Positions 7,760 through 20,143 are shown, counted from the stretch's first letter. The stretch is DNA of 64,000 nt from Thermophilibacter provencensis (GCF_900128445.1 NZ_LT671417.1:1784769-1848768); one strand, 5' to 3'. A program made the numbers and translations. The notes: generated from the letters alone by a model not told the origin.

Positions 7760-8974
7760 GTGGAACCAAAGAGGGACTACTACGAGGTGCTCGAGGTGCC
7801 TCGTGACGCCGATGCCAAGACGATCAAGCGCGCCTTCCTCAAGAAGGCCCGCAAGCTTCACCCGGACGTCTCCGACGCCCCCGACGCCGAGGAGAGGTTC
7901 AAGGAGGTCAACGAGGCCTACTCGGTCCTCTCGGACGACCAGAAGCGCGCCAACTACGACCGCTACGGAGACCCGAACGGCCCGGCGGGCTTCGGCTCGG
8001 ACTACGTGGACGTCTCCGACATCTTCGGCGGGGGCGGCTTCGGCTTCGGGGACATCTTCGACTCCTTCTTCGGCGGCGGCGCGGGCCGCGCGGGCGCGCA
8101 GGCGCGCACGCGCGGGCGCGACATGGGGATACGCCTCACGGTGACCCTCGAGGAGGCCGCGGCCGGCTGCCACAAGACCGTCGCGTACACGCGCCTCGCC
8201 CCGTGCGAGGACTGCGGCGGCACGGGGGCGGCCGAGGGCGGCCGCATGCACACGTGCGAGCGCTGCCACGGCACCGGCCGCGTGGTCGAGGTGCAGCGGA
8301 CGATCTTCGGCCAGATGCAGACGCAGACGACCTGCCCCGCCTGCAACGGCCAGGGCCAGGTCATAGACCACCCCTGCGAGACCTGCGAGGGCCAGGGCCG
8401 CACGCCCTCGCGCGAGAAGGTGGAGGTCCAGGTGCCCGCCGGCGTCCACTCCGGCCAGACCCTCACCGTCGAGGGCAAGGGCGAGGCGGGCGTGCGCGGG
8501 GACGCCTCGGGCAACCTCGTCGTGAGCATCGAGGTCCAGGAGTCCGACCGCTTCGAGCGGCGCGGCGACGACCTCTTCTGCACCGTGCGCGTCGACTCCC
8601 TCCAGGCCATCCTTGGCACCACCGTCACCATCGACGGCATCATGGAGGGCGAGCGCGTGACCGTGGAGGTCCCCGCCGGCTGCCAGTTCGGCCAGCAGGT
8701 CGTGGTGGAGCGCAAGGGCATGCCGCGCATGGGCATGATCGCCCGCGGCAACCTCGTGGCCGTGGTCCAGGTGGAGACCCCGCGCGACCTCACCAAGAAG
8801 CAGCTGCTCGACGTCGCCGCCATCGTGGCGGAGCGCACGCTCGGCGAGGACGGGGCCGCCGGGCGGGACGCCGAGGAGGCGGAGGGCTTCTCGCAGGCCG
8901 CCGAGAACGCGGCCGAGCACTTCGCCAAGGAGCGCTGGCACGCCCCGAAGAACCCCTTCAGGGGCCGCAAGTGA
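7760..8974 (+). CDS. dnaJ: Chaperone protein DnaJ
   Basis: A full DnaJ of 404 residues: J domain with HPDV, Gly/Phe-rich stretch with repeated FGGG, four zinc motifs ([32 protein letters not shown]), two C-terminal substrate-binding domains ([26 protein letters not shown]) and an acidic tail. It stimulates DnaK ATPase and delivers unfolded clients. I prefer the GTG at 7760 because GGAG stands six bases upstream; the ATG at 7754 would leave only one base between ribosome binding site and start. The stop overlaps the GTG of the following methylthiotransferase (GTGA), so the two are translationally coupled. Confidence 0.93.
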   Translation: MEPKRDYYEVLEVPRDADAKTIKRAFLKKARKLHPDVSDAPDAEERFKEVNEAYSVLSDDQKRANYDRYGDPNGPAGFGSDYVDVSDIFGGGGFGFGDIFDSFFGGGAGRAGAQARTRGRDMGIRLTVTLEEAAAGCHKTVAYTRLAPCEDCGGTGAAEGGRMHTCERCHGTGRVVEVQRTIFGQMQTQTTCPACNGQGQVIDHPCETCEGQGRTPSREKVEVQVPAGVHSGQTLTVEGKGEAGVRGDASGNLVVSIEVQESDRFERRGDDLFCTVRVDSLQAILGTTVTIDGIMEGERVTVEVPAGCQFGQQVVVERKGMPRMGMIARGNLVAVVQVETPRDLTKKQLLDVAAIVAERTLGEDGAAGRDAEEAEGFSQAAENAAEHFAKERWHAPKNPFRGRK

Positions 8975-10266
8975 CGCCCTCCCCGCGCGGGGGGCGCCCC
9001 GGCGTCGCCCTCGTGAACCTCGGCTGCCGCGTCAACCGCGTCGAGCTCGACCGCATGGCGTCCGAGCTCGAGCGGGCGGGCGTCGCGCTGGTGGGGGAGG
9101 AGGAGGCCTCCGCGGTGGTGGTGAACACCTGCGCCGTCACCGGCGAGGCGGAGGCCAAGACGAGAAAGGCCGTCCGGCGCGCCGCCGGCCTGCCGCAGGG
9201 GCCCCTCGTGGTGGCCACCGGCTGCGTCGCCAACCTGTTCTCCGACGAGCTCTCGGCGCTCGCGCCCAACGTCGTCGTGGAGCGCGAAAAGTCCCGCGTG
9301 GCGGCGCGCGTGCTCGAGGGGCTGGGCCTCGCCGCCGGCGCCGGGGGCCGCGCGGAGCCCGCGCCCTGCGACCCGGGCGCGGTGACCCCCACCGGCCGCA
9401 CGCGGCCCGGCATCAAGATCCAGGACGGCTGCGACAACCGCTGCACCTACTGCATCGTCTGGAGGGCGCGCGGCGCCGCGCGCAGCGAGGCCCCCGGCCG
9501 CGTCCTCTCCGAGGTGCGCGCCGCCATGGCGCGCGGGGCGCACGAGGTCGTCCTCACGGGCATCAACCTGGGAAGCTATCGCGCCGCCGACGGGCGCGGG
9601 CGCGAGCTGGACCTCCCCGCGCTCCTCGAGCTCCTTCTCGCCGAGACGGGGGTCGAGCGGGTGAGGCTCTCGTCCATCGAGCCGCCCGACGTGACGGGGC
9701 GGCTCTGCTCCGTCATGGCCGCCTCGGGCGGGCGCGTGGCGCCCTTCCTGCACGTGTGCCTCCAGTCCGGCTGCGACGAGACGCTGCGCCGCATGGCGCG
9801 CGTCTACCGCACGGACCTCTTCCGCCGCGTGGTGGAGACGGCCCGCTCGCACGTCCCCGACATCGCCCTCAGCACGGACCTCATCGTGGGCTTTCCCGGG
9901 GAGACCGAGGAGGAGTTCGGGCGGAGCCTCGCCTTCTGCCGCGAGATGCGCTTCTCGTGGATGCACGTCTTCCGCTACTCGCGCCGCCCGGGGACGCCGG
10001 CGGCGACGATGCCCGGGCAGGTCCCGGCCGACGTAAGCGCCGAGCGGGGCCGCCGCGCGCGCGAGCTCGCCCGCGATATGCGCCTCGCCGAGGCCACGAG
10101 GCTCGTCGGCGCGGAGGACCTCGTCGTTGTGCAGTATCCGGGGCGCGCGGTCTCCGGCGGCCTCTTCGACGTGGCCGTCGACCCGTCGATACCCGTGGAC
10201 TCCCTCGTGCGGGTGCGCCTCGCGTCGGTGCGCGACGACGCCACCCTCGTGGGGGAGGCGCTCTGA
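8971..10266 (+). CDS. mtaB: tRNA threonylcarbamoyladenosine methylthiotransferase (MtaB-type)
   Basis: The 431-residue protein has the three-part layout of MiaB-family enzymes: an N-terminal UPF0004 domain with three Cys in NLGCRVN, NTCAVT and TGCVAN; a radical-SAM core with the cluster motif CDNRCTYC (about residue 150); and a short C-terminal TRAM-like region. LGCRVN in place of LGCAKN or FGCQMN, and [15 protein letters not shown], place it in the MtaB (YqeV) subgroup, which makes ms2t6A at position 37 of tRNA. It starts at GTG 8971 overlapping the dnaJ stop, and the next gene begins 66 bases downstream. It is one of three methylthiotransferases in this window. Confidence 0.9.
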   Translation: MTPSPRGGRPGVALVNLGCRVNRVELDRMASELERAGVALVGEEEASAVVVNTCAVTGEAEAKTRKAVRRAAGLPQGPLVVATGCVANLFSDELSALAPNVVVEREKSRVAARVLEGLGLAAGAGGRAEPAPCDPGAVTPTGRTRPGIKIQDGCDNRCTYCIVWRARGAARSEAPGRVLSEVRAAMARGAHEVVLTGINLGSYRAADGRGRELDLPALLELLLAETGVERVRLSSIEPPDVTGRLCSVMAASGGRVAPFLHVCLQSGCDETLRRMARVYRTDLFRRVVETARSHVPDIALSTDLIVGFPGETEEEFGRSLAFCREMRFSWMHVFRYSRRPGTPAATMPGQVPADVSAERGRRARELARDMRLAEATRLVGAEDLVVVQYPGRAVSGGLFDVAVDPSIPVDSLVRVRLASVRDDATLVGEAL

Positions 10267-10331
10267 GGCGCCCGTGGCCCCTCCGCCGCGCCATCGGCTA
10301 TCATCGAGTGAGCCTACCCAACAGGAGGAGC

Positions 10332-11295
<964 letters not shown>

Positions 11296-11306
<11 letters not shown>

Positions 11307-11808
11307 CGAGTACGACCTCCTTCTCGAGGACGGCGTCGCGTGCGCGCTGGGCGAGGACGAGATCCGCTCCGCGTGCGACGCCGTGCTCGCCCACGAGGGC
11401 GTCGTGCGGCCGTGCGCCGTGTCGGTCTCGGTCGTGGGCGAGGCGCGCATCCGCGAGGTCAACGCCGAGTGGCGCGGCGTGGACGCCCCCACGGACGTCG
11501 TGTCCATCGAGTGCGAGCGCCCGGACGACCCGTCGCTTGCGCCCGGCGAGCCCTGCGAGCTCGGGGACATCGTCATAGCGCCGGGCTACATCGGGCGCCA
11601 GGCGGCCTCATTCGGCACCACGCCCGCGGACGAGACGCGCCTCATGCTCGTTCACGGCATGCTCCACCTGCTCGGGCACGACCACCTCGACGACGCCTCG
11701 GCCGAGGCCATGGAAGCGCTCGAGGAGGACATCCTCGCCGGGATGCCCACCGACGGAACCGTCGACCGCGTGGTCCTCACGCGCCACCGCGAGGAGGACG
11801 ACGCATGA
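11296..11808 (+). CDS. ybeY: Endoribonuclease YbeY (rRNA maturation)
   Basis: A 170-residue metalloprotein ending in the diagnostic HGMLHLLGHDH motif (about residues 120-130), whose three His bind zinc. ELGDIVIAPGY upstream is also conserved. YbeY is a single-strand RNase involved in 16S rRNA 3' maturation and 70S quality control. The ATG at 11296 overlaps the end of phoH and its stop overlaps the dgkA ATG (ATGA), so the genes form one translationally coupled unit. Confidence 0.93.
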
Positions 11809-12182
11809 TCCCCGGCTCCAAGAGCGACCACCCCGGCTTCCGGAAGAGCTTCCTCTTCGCGATGCAGGGCTTCCGCACCGCCGTCACCACCGAGCGCAAC
11901 ATCAAGGTGATGCTCGCCGCGGGCGTGTGCGCCGTCGTGGCCGGGCTCGTGGTCGGGCTCGACCTCCTGAGCTGGGCCGTCGTCATCCTATGCTGCGGCG
12001 TCGTCATCATGGCCGAGCTCTTCAACACCGCGGTCGAGACCGTGGTGGACCTCGTGTCCCCGGAGTTCCACCCGCTCGCCGGCCGCGCCAAGGACATCGC
12101 CGCGGCGGCGGTCTGGGTGCTCTCGACGCTCGTCGCCGTCGTCGGCGTCCTCGTCTTCGTCAACGCAATCTTCTTCGACTAG
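11805..12182 (+). CDS. dgkA: Undecaprenol/diacylglycerol kinase, DgkA type
   Basis: A 125-residue membrane protein with three predicted helices (about residues 35-52, 55-75 and 98-122). The conserved AELFNTAVETVVDLVSPEFHPLA contains the catalytic Glu and nucleotide-binding Asn/Glu residues of the family. In Gram-positives this enzyme phosphorylates undecaprenol for cell-wall lipid recycling. The start is coupled to ybeY by a 4-base overlap. Confidence 0.9.
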   Translation: MIPGSKSDHPGFRKSFLFAMQGFRTAVTTERNIKVMLAAGVCAVVAGLVVGLDLLSWAVVILCCGVVIMAELFNTAVETVVDLVSPEFHPLAGRAKDIAAAAVWVLSTLVAVVGVLVFVNAIFFD

Positions 12183-12214
12183 GGGCCTCGAGCCCCGCCT
12201 CTGGAGGTCCTCGC

Positions 12215-13138
12215 ATGAGTAAAGAGCGCGCCGAGAGGAACGTCACGTTCAGGAGCGGCTTCGTCGCCCTGGTGGGGCGCCCCAACGCCGGCAAGTCGAC
12301 CCTGCTCAACGCCTGCATGGGCGAGAAGGTCGCCATCACGAGCCCCGTGGCGCAGACCACGCGCCGGCGCATGCGCGCCGTCATCAACACGCCGGCCTCG
12401 CAGCTCGTGATCATCGACACGCCCGGCCTGCACAAGCCCAAGGACGCCCTGGGCAGCGAGCTCAACAAGAGCGCCCTCGGCGAGCTCGCCGACGCCGACG
12501 CCGTCGCCTTCCTCGTGGACGCCACCAAGCCGGTGGGGCGCGGGGACGAGTGGGTGGCCAACCACGTCGCGCGCGCCGAGGCGGGCTACAAGCTCCTCGT
12601 GCTCACCAAGGCGGACATCGCCGGCCCCGAGCAGGTGGCGGCGCAGCTCGAGGCGGCGCGCGCCCTGTGCGACTTCGACGACGAGCTCGTGGTCTCCGCG
12701 CGGGAGGGCTTCAACGTGGACGCCTTCGTGGGCCTCGTCTCCGAGCACCTGCCGGAGGGGCCGCGGTGGTTCCCCGAGGGCATGGACGTCGACGCCACCC
12801 CCGAGGACCTCGTCGCCGAGTTCGTGCGCGAGAAGCTCTTCCTTCACCTGCGCCAGGAGCTGCCGCACTCCGTGGGCGTCCTCTGCGAGAGCATCGAGTA
12901 CGCCGACGACGGGCACGCCTCCATCGAGGCCACCATCCTCGTGGAGCGCGCGGGGCAGAAGGGGATCGTCCTCGGGAAGGGCGGCCAGATGATCAAGCGC
13001 GTGGGGATAGAGGCGCGCCGCGACATCGAGCGCCTCCTCGGCTGCAAGGTCTACCTCGACCTTACGGTGCGCGTCGCCCCCGCCTGGCGCCGCGACGAGC
13101 GGGAGATCCGCCGCCTGGGCTACTCCTCGGAGGACTAG
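12215..13138 (+). CDS. era: GTPase Era
   Basis: A 307-residue protein: GTP-binding domain with G1 GRPNAGKST (about residue 20), G3 DTPGLH and G4 TKAD, then a C-terminal KH domain with VLGKGGQMIKRVG (about residue 255). Era binds the 3' end of 16S rRNA and acts as a late 30S assembly checkpoint. ATG 12215 is preceded by GGAGG at seven bases. It is followed two bases later by recO. Confidence 0.95.
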   Translation: MSKERAERNVTFRSGFVALVGRPNAGKSTLLNACMGEKVAITSPVAQTTRRRMRAVINTPASQLVIIDTPGLHKPKDALGSELNKSALGELADADAVAFLVDATKPVGRGDEWVANHVARAEAGYKLLVLTKADIAGPEQVAAQLEAARALCDFDDELVVSAREGFNVDAFVGLVSEHLPEGPRWFPEGMDVDATPEDLVAEFVREKLFLHLRQELPHSVGVLCESIEYADDGHASIEATILVERAGQKGIVLGKGGQMIKRVGIEARRDIERLLGCKVYLDLTVRVAPAWRRDEREIRRLGYSSED

Positions 13139-13140
13139 GC

Positions 13141-13893
13141 GTGCCCGGCGGGAGGCGCACCTATCGCGCCCGCGCGGTCGTGCTCGACCGCACCAAGCTC
13201 GGCGAGCAGGACCTCATCCTGACGCTGCTCTCCGAGGACGGCTCACAGCTCCGCGCCGTCGCCAAGGGCGCCCGCAAGCCCGGGGGGCGCCTCGCCGCGC
13301 GCGCCGAGCTCTTTTCGGAGGACGACTTCCTGCTTGCCAGGGGCCGCTCGCTCGACGTGGTCTCCGAGGCCTCGCTCCTCGAGCCCCACGCCCGCCTGCG
13401 CGGCGACTACGAGCGCGTCTCCGCGGCGAGCGCCGTGGCGGAGGTCGCGCGGCTCACCTGCTACGAGGATGCCCCCGACCCCTTCCTGTACCCCATCTGC
13501 TCGCGGGCGCTCGCCGCCTGCGAGCAGGCGGCCGACCAGCCGCACCTCGACCTCGTCGTCGCTGCCTACGCCATGAAGGTGCTCGCCCACGGCGGCTGGC
13601 GCCCGGAGCTCGCCGGCTGCGCCGCATGCGGCGACGAGGCCATCTCGTACTTCTCGGCGGCCATGGGCGGGGCGCTCTGCTCCTCCTGCGCGCGCGAGGT
13701 GGCCGGCGCGCAGGAGCTCTCCCCCTCGCAGCTCGCGTGGCTGCGCGCGCTCATCGGCCTCACGTTCGACGACCTCCTCTCCGCCCCGGTCGACCCCGAG
13801 ACCGCGGTCTTCCTCCTCGGCGTGGCCCACACGTGGGCGGTGACCCACCTCGACTGCCGCCTGCGCGCGATGGAGTTTGCCCTCTCCGCTTGA
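13141..13893 (+). CDS. recO: DNA repair protein RecO
   Basis: A 250-residue protein with the N-terminal OB fold (RTYRARAVVLDRTKLGEQDLI) and the C-terminal helical domain. A zinc site of two Cys pairs is visible (CAACG and CSSCA, about residues 160-185). RecO loads RecA on SSB-coated DNA with RecR. The start is GTG 13141, seven bases after GGAGGA in the end of era. A long hairpin follows within four bases of the stop. Confidence 0.9.
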   Translation: MPGGRRTYRARAVVLDRTKLGEQDLILTLLSEDGSQLRAVAKGARKPGGRLAARAELFSEDDFLLARGRSLDVVSEASLLEPHARLRGDYERVSAASAVAEVARLTCYEDAPDPFLYPICSRALAACEQAADQPHLDLVVAAYAMKVLAHGGWRPELAGCAACGDEAISYFSAAMGGALCSSCAREVAGAQELSPSQLAWLRALIGLTFDDLLSAPVDPETAVFLLGVAHTWAVTHLDCRLRAMEFALSA

Positions 13894-13896
13894 GGG

Positions 13897-13966
13897 CCTG
13901 ACAATGGTGCCGGGGTCGTCTGTCATGAGCCCTTTCATGACAAACGACCCCGGCACCATTGTCAGG
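13897..13966. repeat. 32-bp perfect-type hairpin (REP-like)
   Basis: The 32-base arms 13897-13928 and 13935-13966 are complementary at 31 positions and enclose the six-base loop GCCCTT. The arm begins CCTGACAATGGTGCCGGGGT. It lies just after recO and 50 bases before the next gene. It may stop transcription, but its length and sequence are more typical of a REP-type mobile palindrome than of a simple terminator. Confidence 0.8.
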
Positions 13967-14017
13967 TCGTGGCATAATGGGCGGCCGAGAAAAGCCGTCA
14001 GGAGGGGAGTGCCGCCC

Positions 14018-14746
14018 ATGCCCAAGACCGACCGGATGCCCGTCATAGGCGTCGTGCCGCTCGTCGACTACGGTCGCGAGAGCCTGTGGATGCTGCCGGG
14101 GTACTTCGACGCCGTGGCCGAGGCGGGCGGCGTTCCCGTGATGCTGCCGCTCACCGCAGACGCCGCCTCCGTCGAGCGCGCGCTCGACGTCGTGGACGCG
14201 GTCCTCGTGACCGGAGGGCAGGACGTCGACCCCGCGCGCTACGGATGCGAGGACCGCGCGGCCGCGGCCCTCTGCGGAGAGCTCTGCCGCGAGCGCGACG
14301 CCATGGAGGCGCTGCTCGTTCCGGCTGCGCTGGGGCGCGACCTGCCGCTGCTCGGCATCTGTCGCGGCATCCAGGCGCTCAACACGGCGCTCGGCGGCAC
14401 GCTCTGGCAGGACCTGCCCAAGCAGCATCCCTCCGCGGTTGAGCACCACGGCCAGCCGCCCTACGACCAGCCCACGCACCCGGTCGAGGTGCTGCCAAAG
14501 ACGCCGCTCGCCGCATGCGTGGGCGCGGGCGAGCTCGCCGTCAACAGCTACCACCACCAGGCCCTGCGCGACGTGGCGCCCGGGCTCGAGGTCATGGCCA
14601 GCGCGCCCGACGGCGTGGTCGAGGCCGTGTGGCGCCCGGAGTCGCGCTTCTGCTGGGCGGTCCAGTGGCACCCCGAGTTCATGCACGCCGTGGACGAGCC
14701 GAGCCGCAAGATCTTCTCGGCGTTCGTCGCCGCCGCCCGCGCCTAG
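14018..14746 (+). CDS. Peptidase C26 / gamma-glutamyl-GABA hydrolase-like class I glutamine amidotransferase
   Basis: A 242-residue protein with GICRGIQALNTALGGTLWQD (nucleophile Cys, about residue 115) and QWHPEF (catalytic His, about 218, followed by Glu), the triad of class I amidotransferases of the PuuD/peptidase C26 group. VLVTGGQDVDPARYG is also family-typical. These hydrolases cleave gamma-glutamyl bonds, for example in putrescine catabolism; the actual substrate is unknown. AGGAGGGG lies about ten bases before ATG 14018; a GTG at 14009 is too close to it. It stands alone between two repeat-rich intergenic regions. Confidence 0.85.
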   Translation: MPKTDRMPVIGVVPLVDYGRESLWMLPGYFDAVAEAGGVPVMLPLTADAASVERALDVVDAVLVTGGQDVDPARYGCEDRAAAALCGELCRERDAMEALLVPAALGRDLPLLGICRGIQALNTALGGTLWQDLPKQHPSAVEHHGQPPYDQPTHPVEVLPKTPLAACVGAGELAVNSYHHQALRDVAPGLEVMASAPDGVVEAVWRPESRFCWAVQWHPEFMHAVDEPSRKIFSAFVAAARA

Positions 14747-14800
14747 CGCGGGGCGCGCGGCCAGGGGGGGACGTCCTTCTCGCCGGCCGCGCATCGGGCG

Positions 14801-15296
14801 GTACTCTCTTCTGAATCTGCGCATCGGCCCGTACCCACTTCCGGATTTGCGTATCTGTCCGGCGGGATGCGGCCTCTGGTGACGCACTCAGTTGCGAATC
14901 TGCGTGCCAGACGGCGCTCATCTCCGGGTTTGCGCATCGACTCGTCCGGCTGCGGCTCCGGATGCGGTACTCAAATCCGAATCTGCGCACTGGGTGGTAC
15001 TCACTTCCGAATCTGCGTGTCCGGCCGTACTCACTTCCGGATTTGCGTGCGCGCCCGGCCAGACGCGGCATTCGGTTTGGTACTCACTTCCGGATTTGCG
15101 TGCGGCCCGGTACTCAGTTTCGCATGTGTGTACGGTGCCGTACTCAGTTGCGGAATTGAGTACGGCTCCGCGGCGTTTTCGGTTGCTTGCGGGCCTGTCC
15201 GGCCCCGCACGGACGTTTTTCTCGCTTCACGCATGTGCAGCGGTACTCAGTTCCGGATTTGCGCACCGCCTTGTACACGCTCTCGGATGTGAGTAC
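14801..15296. repeat. Array of 12 degenerate GTACTCA-type repeats with 30/53-bp phasing
   Basis: Twelve copies of a unit close to GTACTCACTTCCGGATTTG followed by CG begin at 14801, 14831, 14884, 14914, 14967, 14997, 15027, 15080, 15110, 15140, 15243 and 15273. Start-to-start distances are 30 or 53 bp, with one of 103. Several copies end in GAGTAC or GTGTAC, making each unit a partial dyad. The longer steps contain a GC-rich filler resembling TCCGGCNNGATGCGG. The array lies before rpsO and is not CRISPR-like, since the gaps are too short and conserved. Confidence 0.85.
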
Positions 15297-15421
15297 CGCC
15301 CCGGCTGCGCAACGTCTCGACTGCGCGACGTGCCTCCCGCTCGTCTGGCGCACCCCGCGCCGACCGCCCGGCGCCCCGCAACCGTGGATTTTCTGCCAAG
15401 AAAGACCTGCGCCCCCGGCTG

Positions 15422-15430
15422 TGCTACACT
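15422..15430 (+). promoter_or_regulatory. Extended -10 promoter of rpsO
   Basis: TGCTACACT is an extended -10 element (TGnTACACT) about 90 bases before the rpsO start. No clear -35 is seen, which is common for extended -10 promoters. Confidence 0.4.
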
Positions 15431-15520
15431 ACCGCAGGTCAGTACCCCGTACCTGGAGGCCCGCCAACTGCCTGACGGCCATCTCGGTTCGGGGCGAATC
15501 TATGAGAAAGGTGGTTTGAC

Positions 15521-15799
15521 ATGGCAGTTTCGAAGGAGCGCAAGGCTGAGCTCGTCGCGCAGTACGGCGCCAACGACAAGGACTCCGGCTCCGCCGAGGT
15601 CCAGGTGGCCCTGCTCACCGAGCGCATCAAGGGCCTGACCGAGCACATGAAGACGCACCCGAAGGACTTCCACACCCGTCGTGGCCTCCTCATGCTCGTC
15701 GGCAAGCGTCGTCGCCTGCTGTCCTACATCAAGGCTCGCAACATCGAGGACTACCGCACCCTCATCAGGAGCCTCGGCATCCGCGACAACATCCAGTAG
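15521..15799 (+). CDS. rpsO: 30S ribosomal protein S15
   Basis: A 92-residue protein with the standard S15 length and the conserved GSAEVQVALLTERI, HPKDFHTRRGL and LVGKRRRLLSYI segments that contact 16S rRNA helices 20-22. AAAGGTGG precedes ATG 15521. It is followed by a strong terminator and then pnp, the common rpsO-pnp order. Confidence 0.97.
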   Translation: MAVSKERKAELVAQYGANDKDSGSAEVQVALLTERIKGLTEHMKTHPKDFHTRRGLLMLVGKRRRLLSYIKARNIEDYRTLIRSLGIRDNIQ

Positions 15800-15813
15800 A
15801 GCGGTTCTTCGGA

Positions 15814-15833
15814 GGGGCGCCCGCGGGCGCCCC
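15814..15833 (+). terminator. Terminator after rpsO
   Basis: GGGGCGCCC and GGGCGCCCC form a perfect nine-bp stem with a two-base centre, followed by TTCTTTGGTTTG. A second dyad (GTCCGCG / CGCGGAC, 15844-15862) follows and may belong to the pnp leader, where RNase processing is a known control in other bacteria. Confidence 0.7.
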
Positions 15834-15929
15834 TTCTTTGGTTTGTCCGCGAGAAGCGCGGACGGGCGGCCATGGGGGCCGCCGAGACGGCCCGTCTGCA
15901 ATGGGGCAGGCGGAGATAAGGGAAAAGAC

Positions 15930-18158
<2,229 letters not shown>

Positions 18159-18219
18159 TCCCGCGCCCTGACTCACCCCCGCGGGATTGCTCAGGCCTCA
18201 GACCTTGTTACGGCCGCGT

Positions 18220-18306
18220 AAACCCCGCACCTGGTCTCTCATGCAACGCCGCACGTCGACGTTCTTATCGTCAGGCTGTATGAGAGAGATACCAGGTGCG
18301 GGGTTT
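18220..18306. repeat. Inverted repeat between pnp and rnj
   Basis: AAACCCCGCACCTGGT (18220-18235) is perfectly complementary to 18291-18306; the inner CTCTCAT and ATGAGAG can extend the stem after a four-base bulge. The loop is about 37-55 bases. Sequence and size fit a REP-like palindrome or a large terminator hairpin. Confidence 0.65.
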
Positions 18307-18435
18307 GCGCTGCCGCAAGCAAGCCTCCGGGCCCCGCCCGCTCCGTGTAACCATCGTGGAACATGCAAGCGGCGGGTCCTTCTCGGGTAGAATCGGTGGG
18401 TATGCGAATTGGCACGGCCCGAGGGGCCGTCTGAT

Positions 18436-20139
18436 ATGACCCGACCGACCACCCCCGAAAGGAATCGCCCAGGAATGCCCAAGAAAGACACCGCCCTCAA
18501 GATCATCCCGCTGGGAGGCCTCGACGGCATCGGCAAGAACATGACCGCCTTCGAGTACGGCGGCGACATGGTCCTCGTTGACGCCGGCCTGATGTTCCCC
18601 GACGAGGGCCAGCCCGGCATCGACCTCATCCTGCCCGACTACACCTACGTCCTGGAGAACGAGGAGAAGCTCCGCGGCATCATCATCACGCACGGGCACG
18701 AGGACCACACCGGAGCGCTCCCGTTTCTCCTGCAGGACCTCACCCGCAAGGTCCCCATCTACTCGAGCAAGCTCACGCTCGGCATCATCGAGGGCAAGCT
18801 CGCCGAGCACAACATCCGCTCGCCCAAGTTCCGCGAGGTGAGCGACGGCTCCACGATCACGCTCGGGGCCTTCACCATCACGTTCTTCTCGATGACCCAC
18901 TCCATCCCGGCTGCCTTCGGCGTCTTCATGTCCACGCCGGCGGGCACCGTCATGCACACCGGCGACTTCAAGTTCGACCAGACGCCCATCGACGGGCGCC
19001 GGCCCAACTTCCATGCCATCAACAAGTTCGGCGCCTCGGGCGTGGACCTGCTGCTCTCCGACTCCACCAACGCCACGCGCCCGGGCTTCACGCCGTCCGA
19101 GGCCGCCGTGGGCCGCGACCTGCGCCACGTCATCAAGAACGCTCCGGGCCGCGTCTTCGTGGCGGCGTTCTCGAGCCACATCCACCGCCTGCAGCAGATC
19201 TGCGACGCGAGCGTGGCCGTGGGCCGCAAGGTCGTGGTGACGGGCCGCTCCATGCTCACCAACACCAAGGTGGCGCGCGAGCTCGGCTACCTCTCCATCG
19301 ACGAGGAGAACATCATCGACGCCTACGACGTCGACCGCATCCCCGACGACAAGATCGTCGTCCTGTGCACCGGAAGCCAGGGCGAGCCGCTCTCCGCCCT
19401 CGCGCGCATGGCCAACGGCGAGCACAAGTCCCTGTCCATCCACGAGTCGGACACGGTGATCATCTCCGCCACGCCGATTCCGGGCAACGAGAAGAGCGTC
19501 CAGTCGATCGTCAACTCGCTCTCCAAGATCGGGTGCGAGATCTTCGACAAGAGCAAGGGCCTCGTGCACGTCTCCGGCCACGCGAGCCAGGAGGAGCTCA
19601 AGCTCATGCTCGCCATGGCCAAGCCCAGGTACTTCATGCCGGTCCACGGCGAGGCGCAGCATCTGCGCGCCCACGCCGAGCTCGGCGTGCAGATGGGCGT
19701 GCCGGCCGAGCGCGTCTTCGTGCTCGACAACGGCGACTCGCTCGAGATGGTCCGCCACAAGGTGCGCCGCGGCCGCGCCGTTGAGTCCGGCGTGGTCTAC
19801 GTCGACGGGGGAACCGTCACCGAGGCCAACCCGATGGTCCTGCGCGACCGCCAGAAGCTCGGCGCCGACGGCGTGGTGAGCTGCACCGTGGTGGTCTCCA
19901 AGCGCTCGGGCTCGGTGAGCGCCGTCGAGGTCTTTGGGCGCGGAGTCTCGTCCTCGACCGACGAGCTGCTCGGCGGCGAGGCCCAGAAGCTCGTCCGCGC
20001 GCAGGTCGAGAAGCTCGCCAAGTCCGACGGGTCGAGCATCGAGGCCCTGCGGCGCGGCGTGCGCAACACGCTCTCCAACCTGCTCTGGAACAAGACGCAC
20101 ACGCGGCCGATGATCATCCCGGTCGTGATGGAGGTCTAG
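18436..20139 (+). CDS. rnj: Ribonuclease J
   Basis: A 567-residue beta-lactamase-fold/beta-CASP RNase. The metal site is HGHEDHTGA (about residue 90), with further ligands in MTHSIPAA and HTGDFKFD; the beta-CASP motifs SDSTNATRPG, SSHIHR and SGHAS are present, and a C-terminal domain follows. It acts as a 5'-3' exonuclease and endonuclease in mRNA turnover and rRNA maturation. ATG 18436 has GAGGGG nine bases upstream; ATG 18475 is an alternative that would remove a poorly conserved extension. The next gene starts five bases after the stop. Confidence 0.94.
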   Translation: MTRPTTPERNRPGMPKKDTALKIIPLGGLDGIGKNMTAFEYGGDMVLVDAGLMFPDEGQPGIDLILPDYTYVLENEEKLRGIIITHGHEDHTGALPFLLQDLTRKVPIYSSKLTLGIIEGKLAEHNIRSPKFREVSDGSTITLGAFTITFFSMTHSIPAAFGVFMSTPAGTVMHTGDFKFDQTPIDGRRPNFHAINKFGASGVDLLLSDSTNATRPGFTPSEAAVGRDLRHVIKNAPGRVFVAAFSSHIHRLQQICDASVAVGRKVVVTGRSMLTNTKVARELGYLSIDEENIIDAYDVDRIPDDKIVVLCTGSQGEPLSALARMANGEHKSLSIHESDTVIISATPIPGNEKSVQSIVNSLSKIGCEIFDKSKGLVHVSGHASQEELKLMLAMAKPRYFMPVHGEAQHLRAHAELGVQMGVPAERVFVLDNGDSLEMVRHKVRRGRAVESGVVYVDGGTVTEANPMVLRDRQKLGADGVVSCTVVVSKRSGSVSAVEVFGRGVSSSTDELLGGEAQKLVRAQVEKLAKSDGSSIEALRRGVRNTLSNLLWNKTHTRPMIIPVVMEV

Positions 20140-20143
20140 GCAG

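Larger units (their letters stand above)
14747..15520. other. 774-bp intergenic region upstream of rpsO
   Basis: It contains a copy of the GGCGAGAAGRAC motif (reverse, 14773-14784), a periodic array of degenerate repeats (14801-15296) and the rpsO promoter. Open frames exist on both strands but they consist of the repeats, shift frame with the 53-bp steps and have no ribosome binding site, so I see no gene. Confidence 0.7.

Noticed and set aside
6518-8941. An 807-codon open frame antisense to both J-domain genes
   Set aside because: It is the high-GC shadow of the real plus-strand genes, with Ala/Gly/Arg/His-rich composition and no family motif. Similar long shadows oppose pnp, rnj and rny.
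14867-15292. Open frames across the repeat array that could encode a repetitive Cys/Arg-rich protein
   Set aside because: The frames change with the 53-bp steps, exist on both strands, have no ribosome binding site and show odd composition. The repeats are better explained as DNA elements.
14801-15296. CRISPR array
   Set aside because: Repeats are degenerate, gaps are only about 7 or 30 bases and are themselves similar, and no cas gene is nearby.
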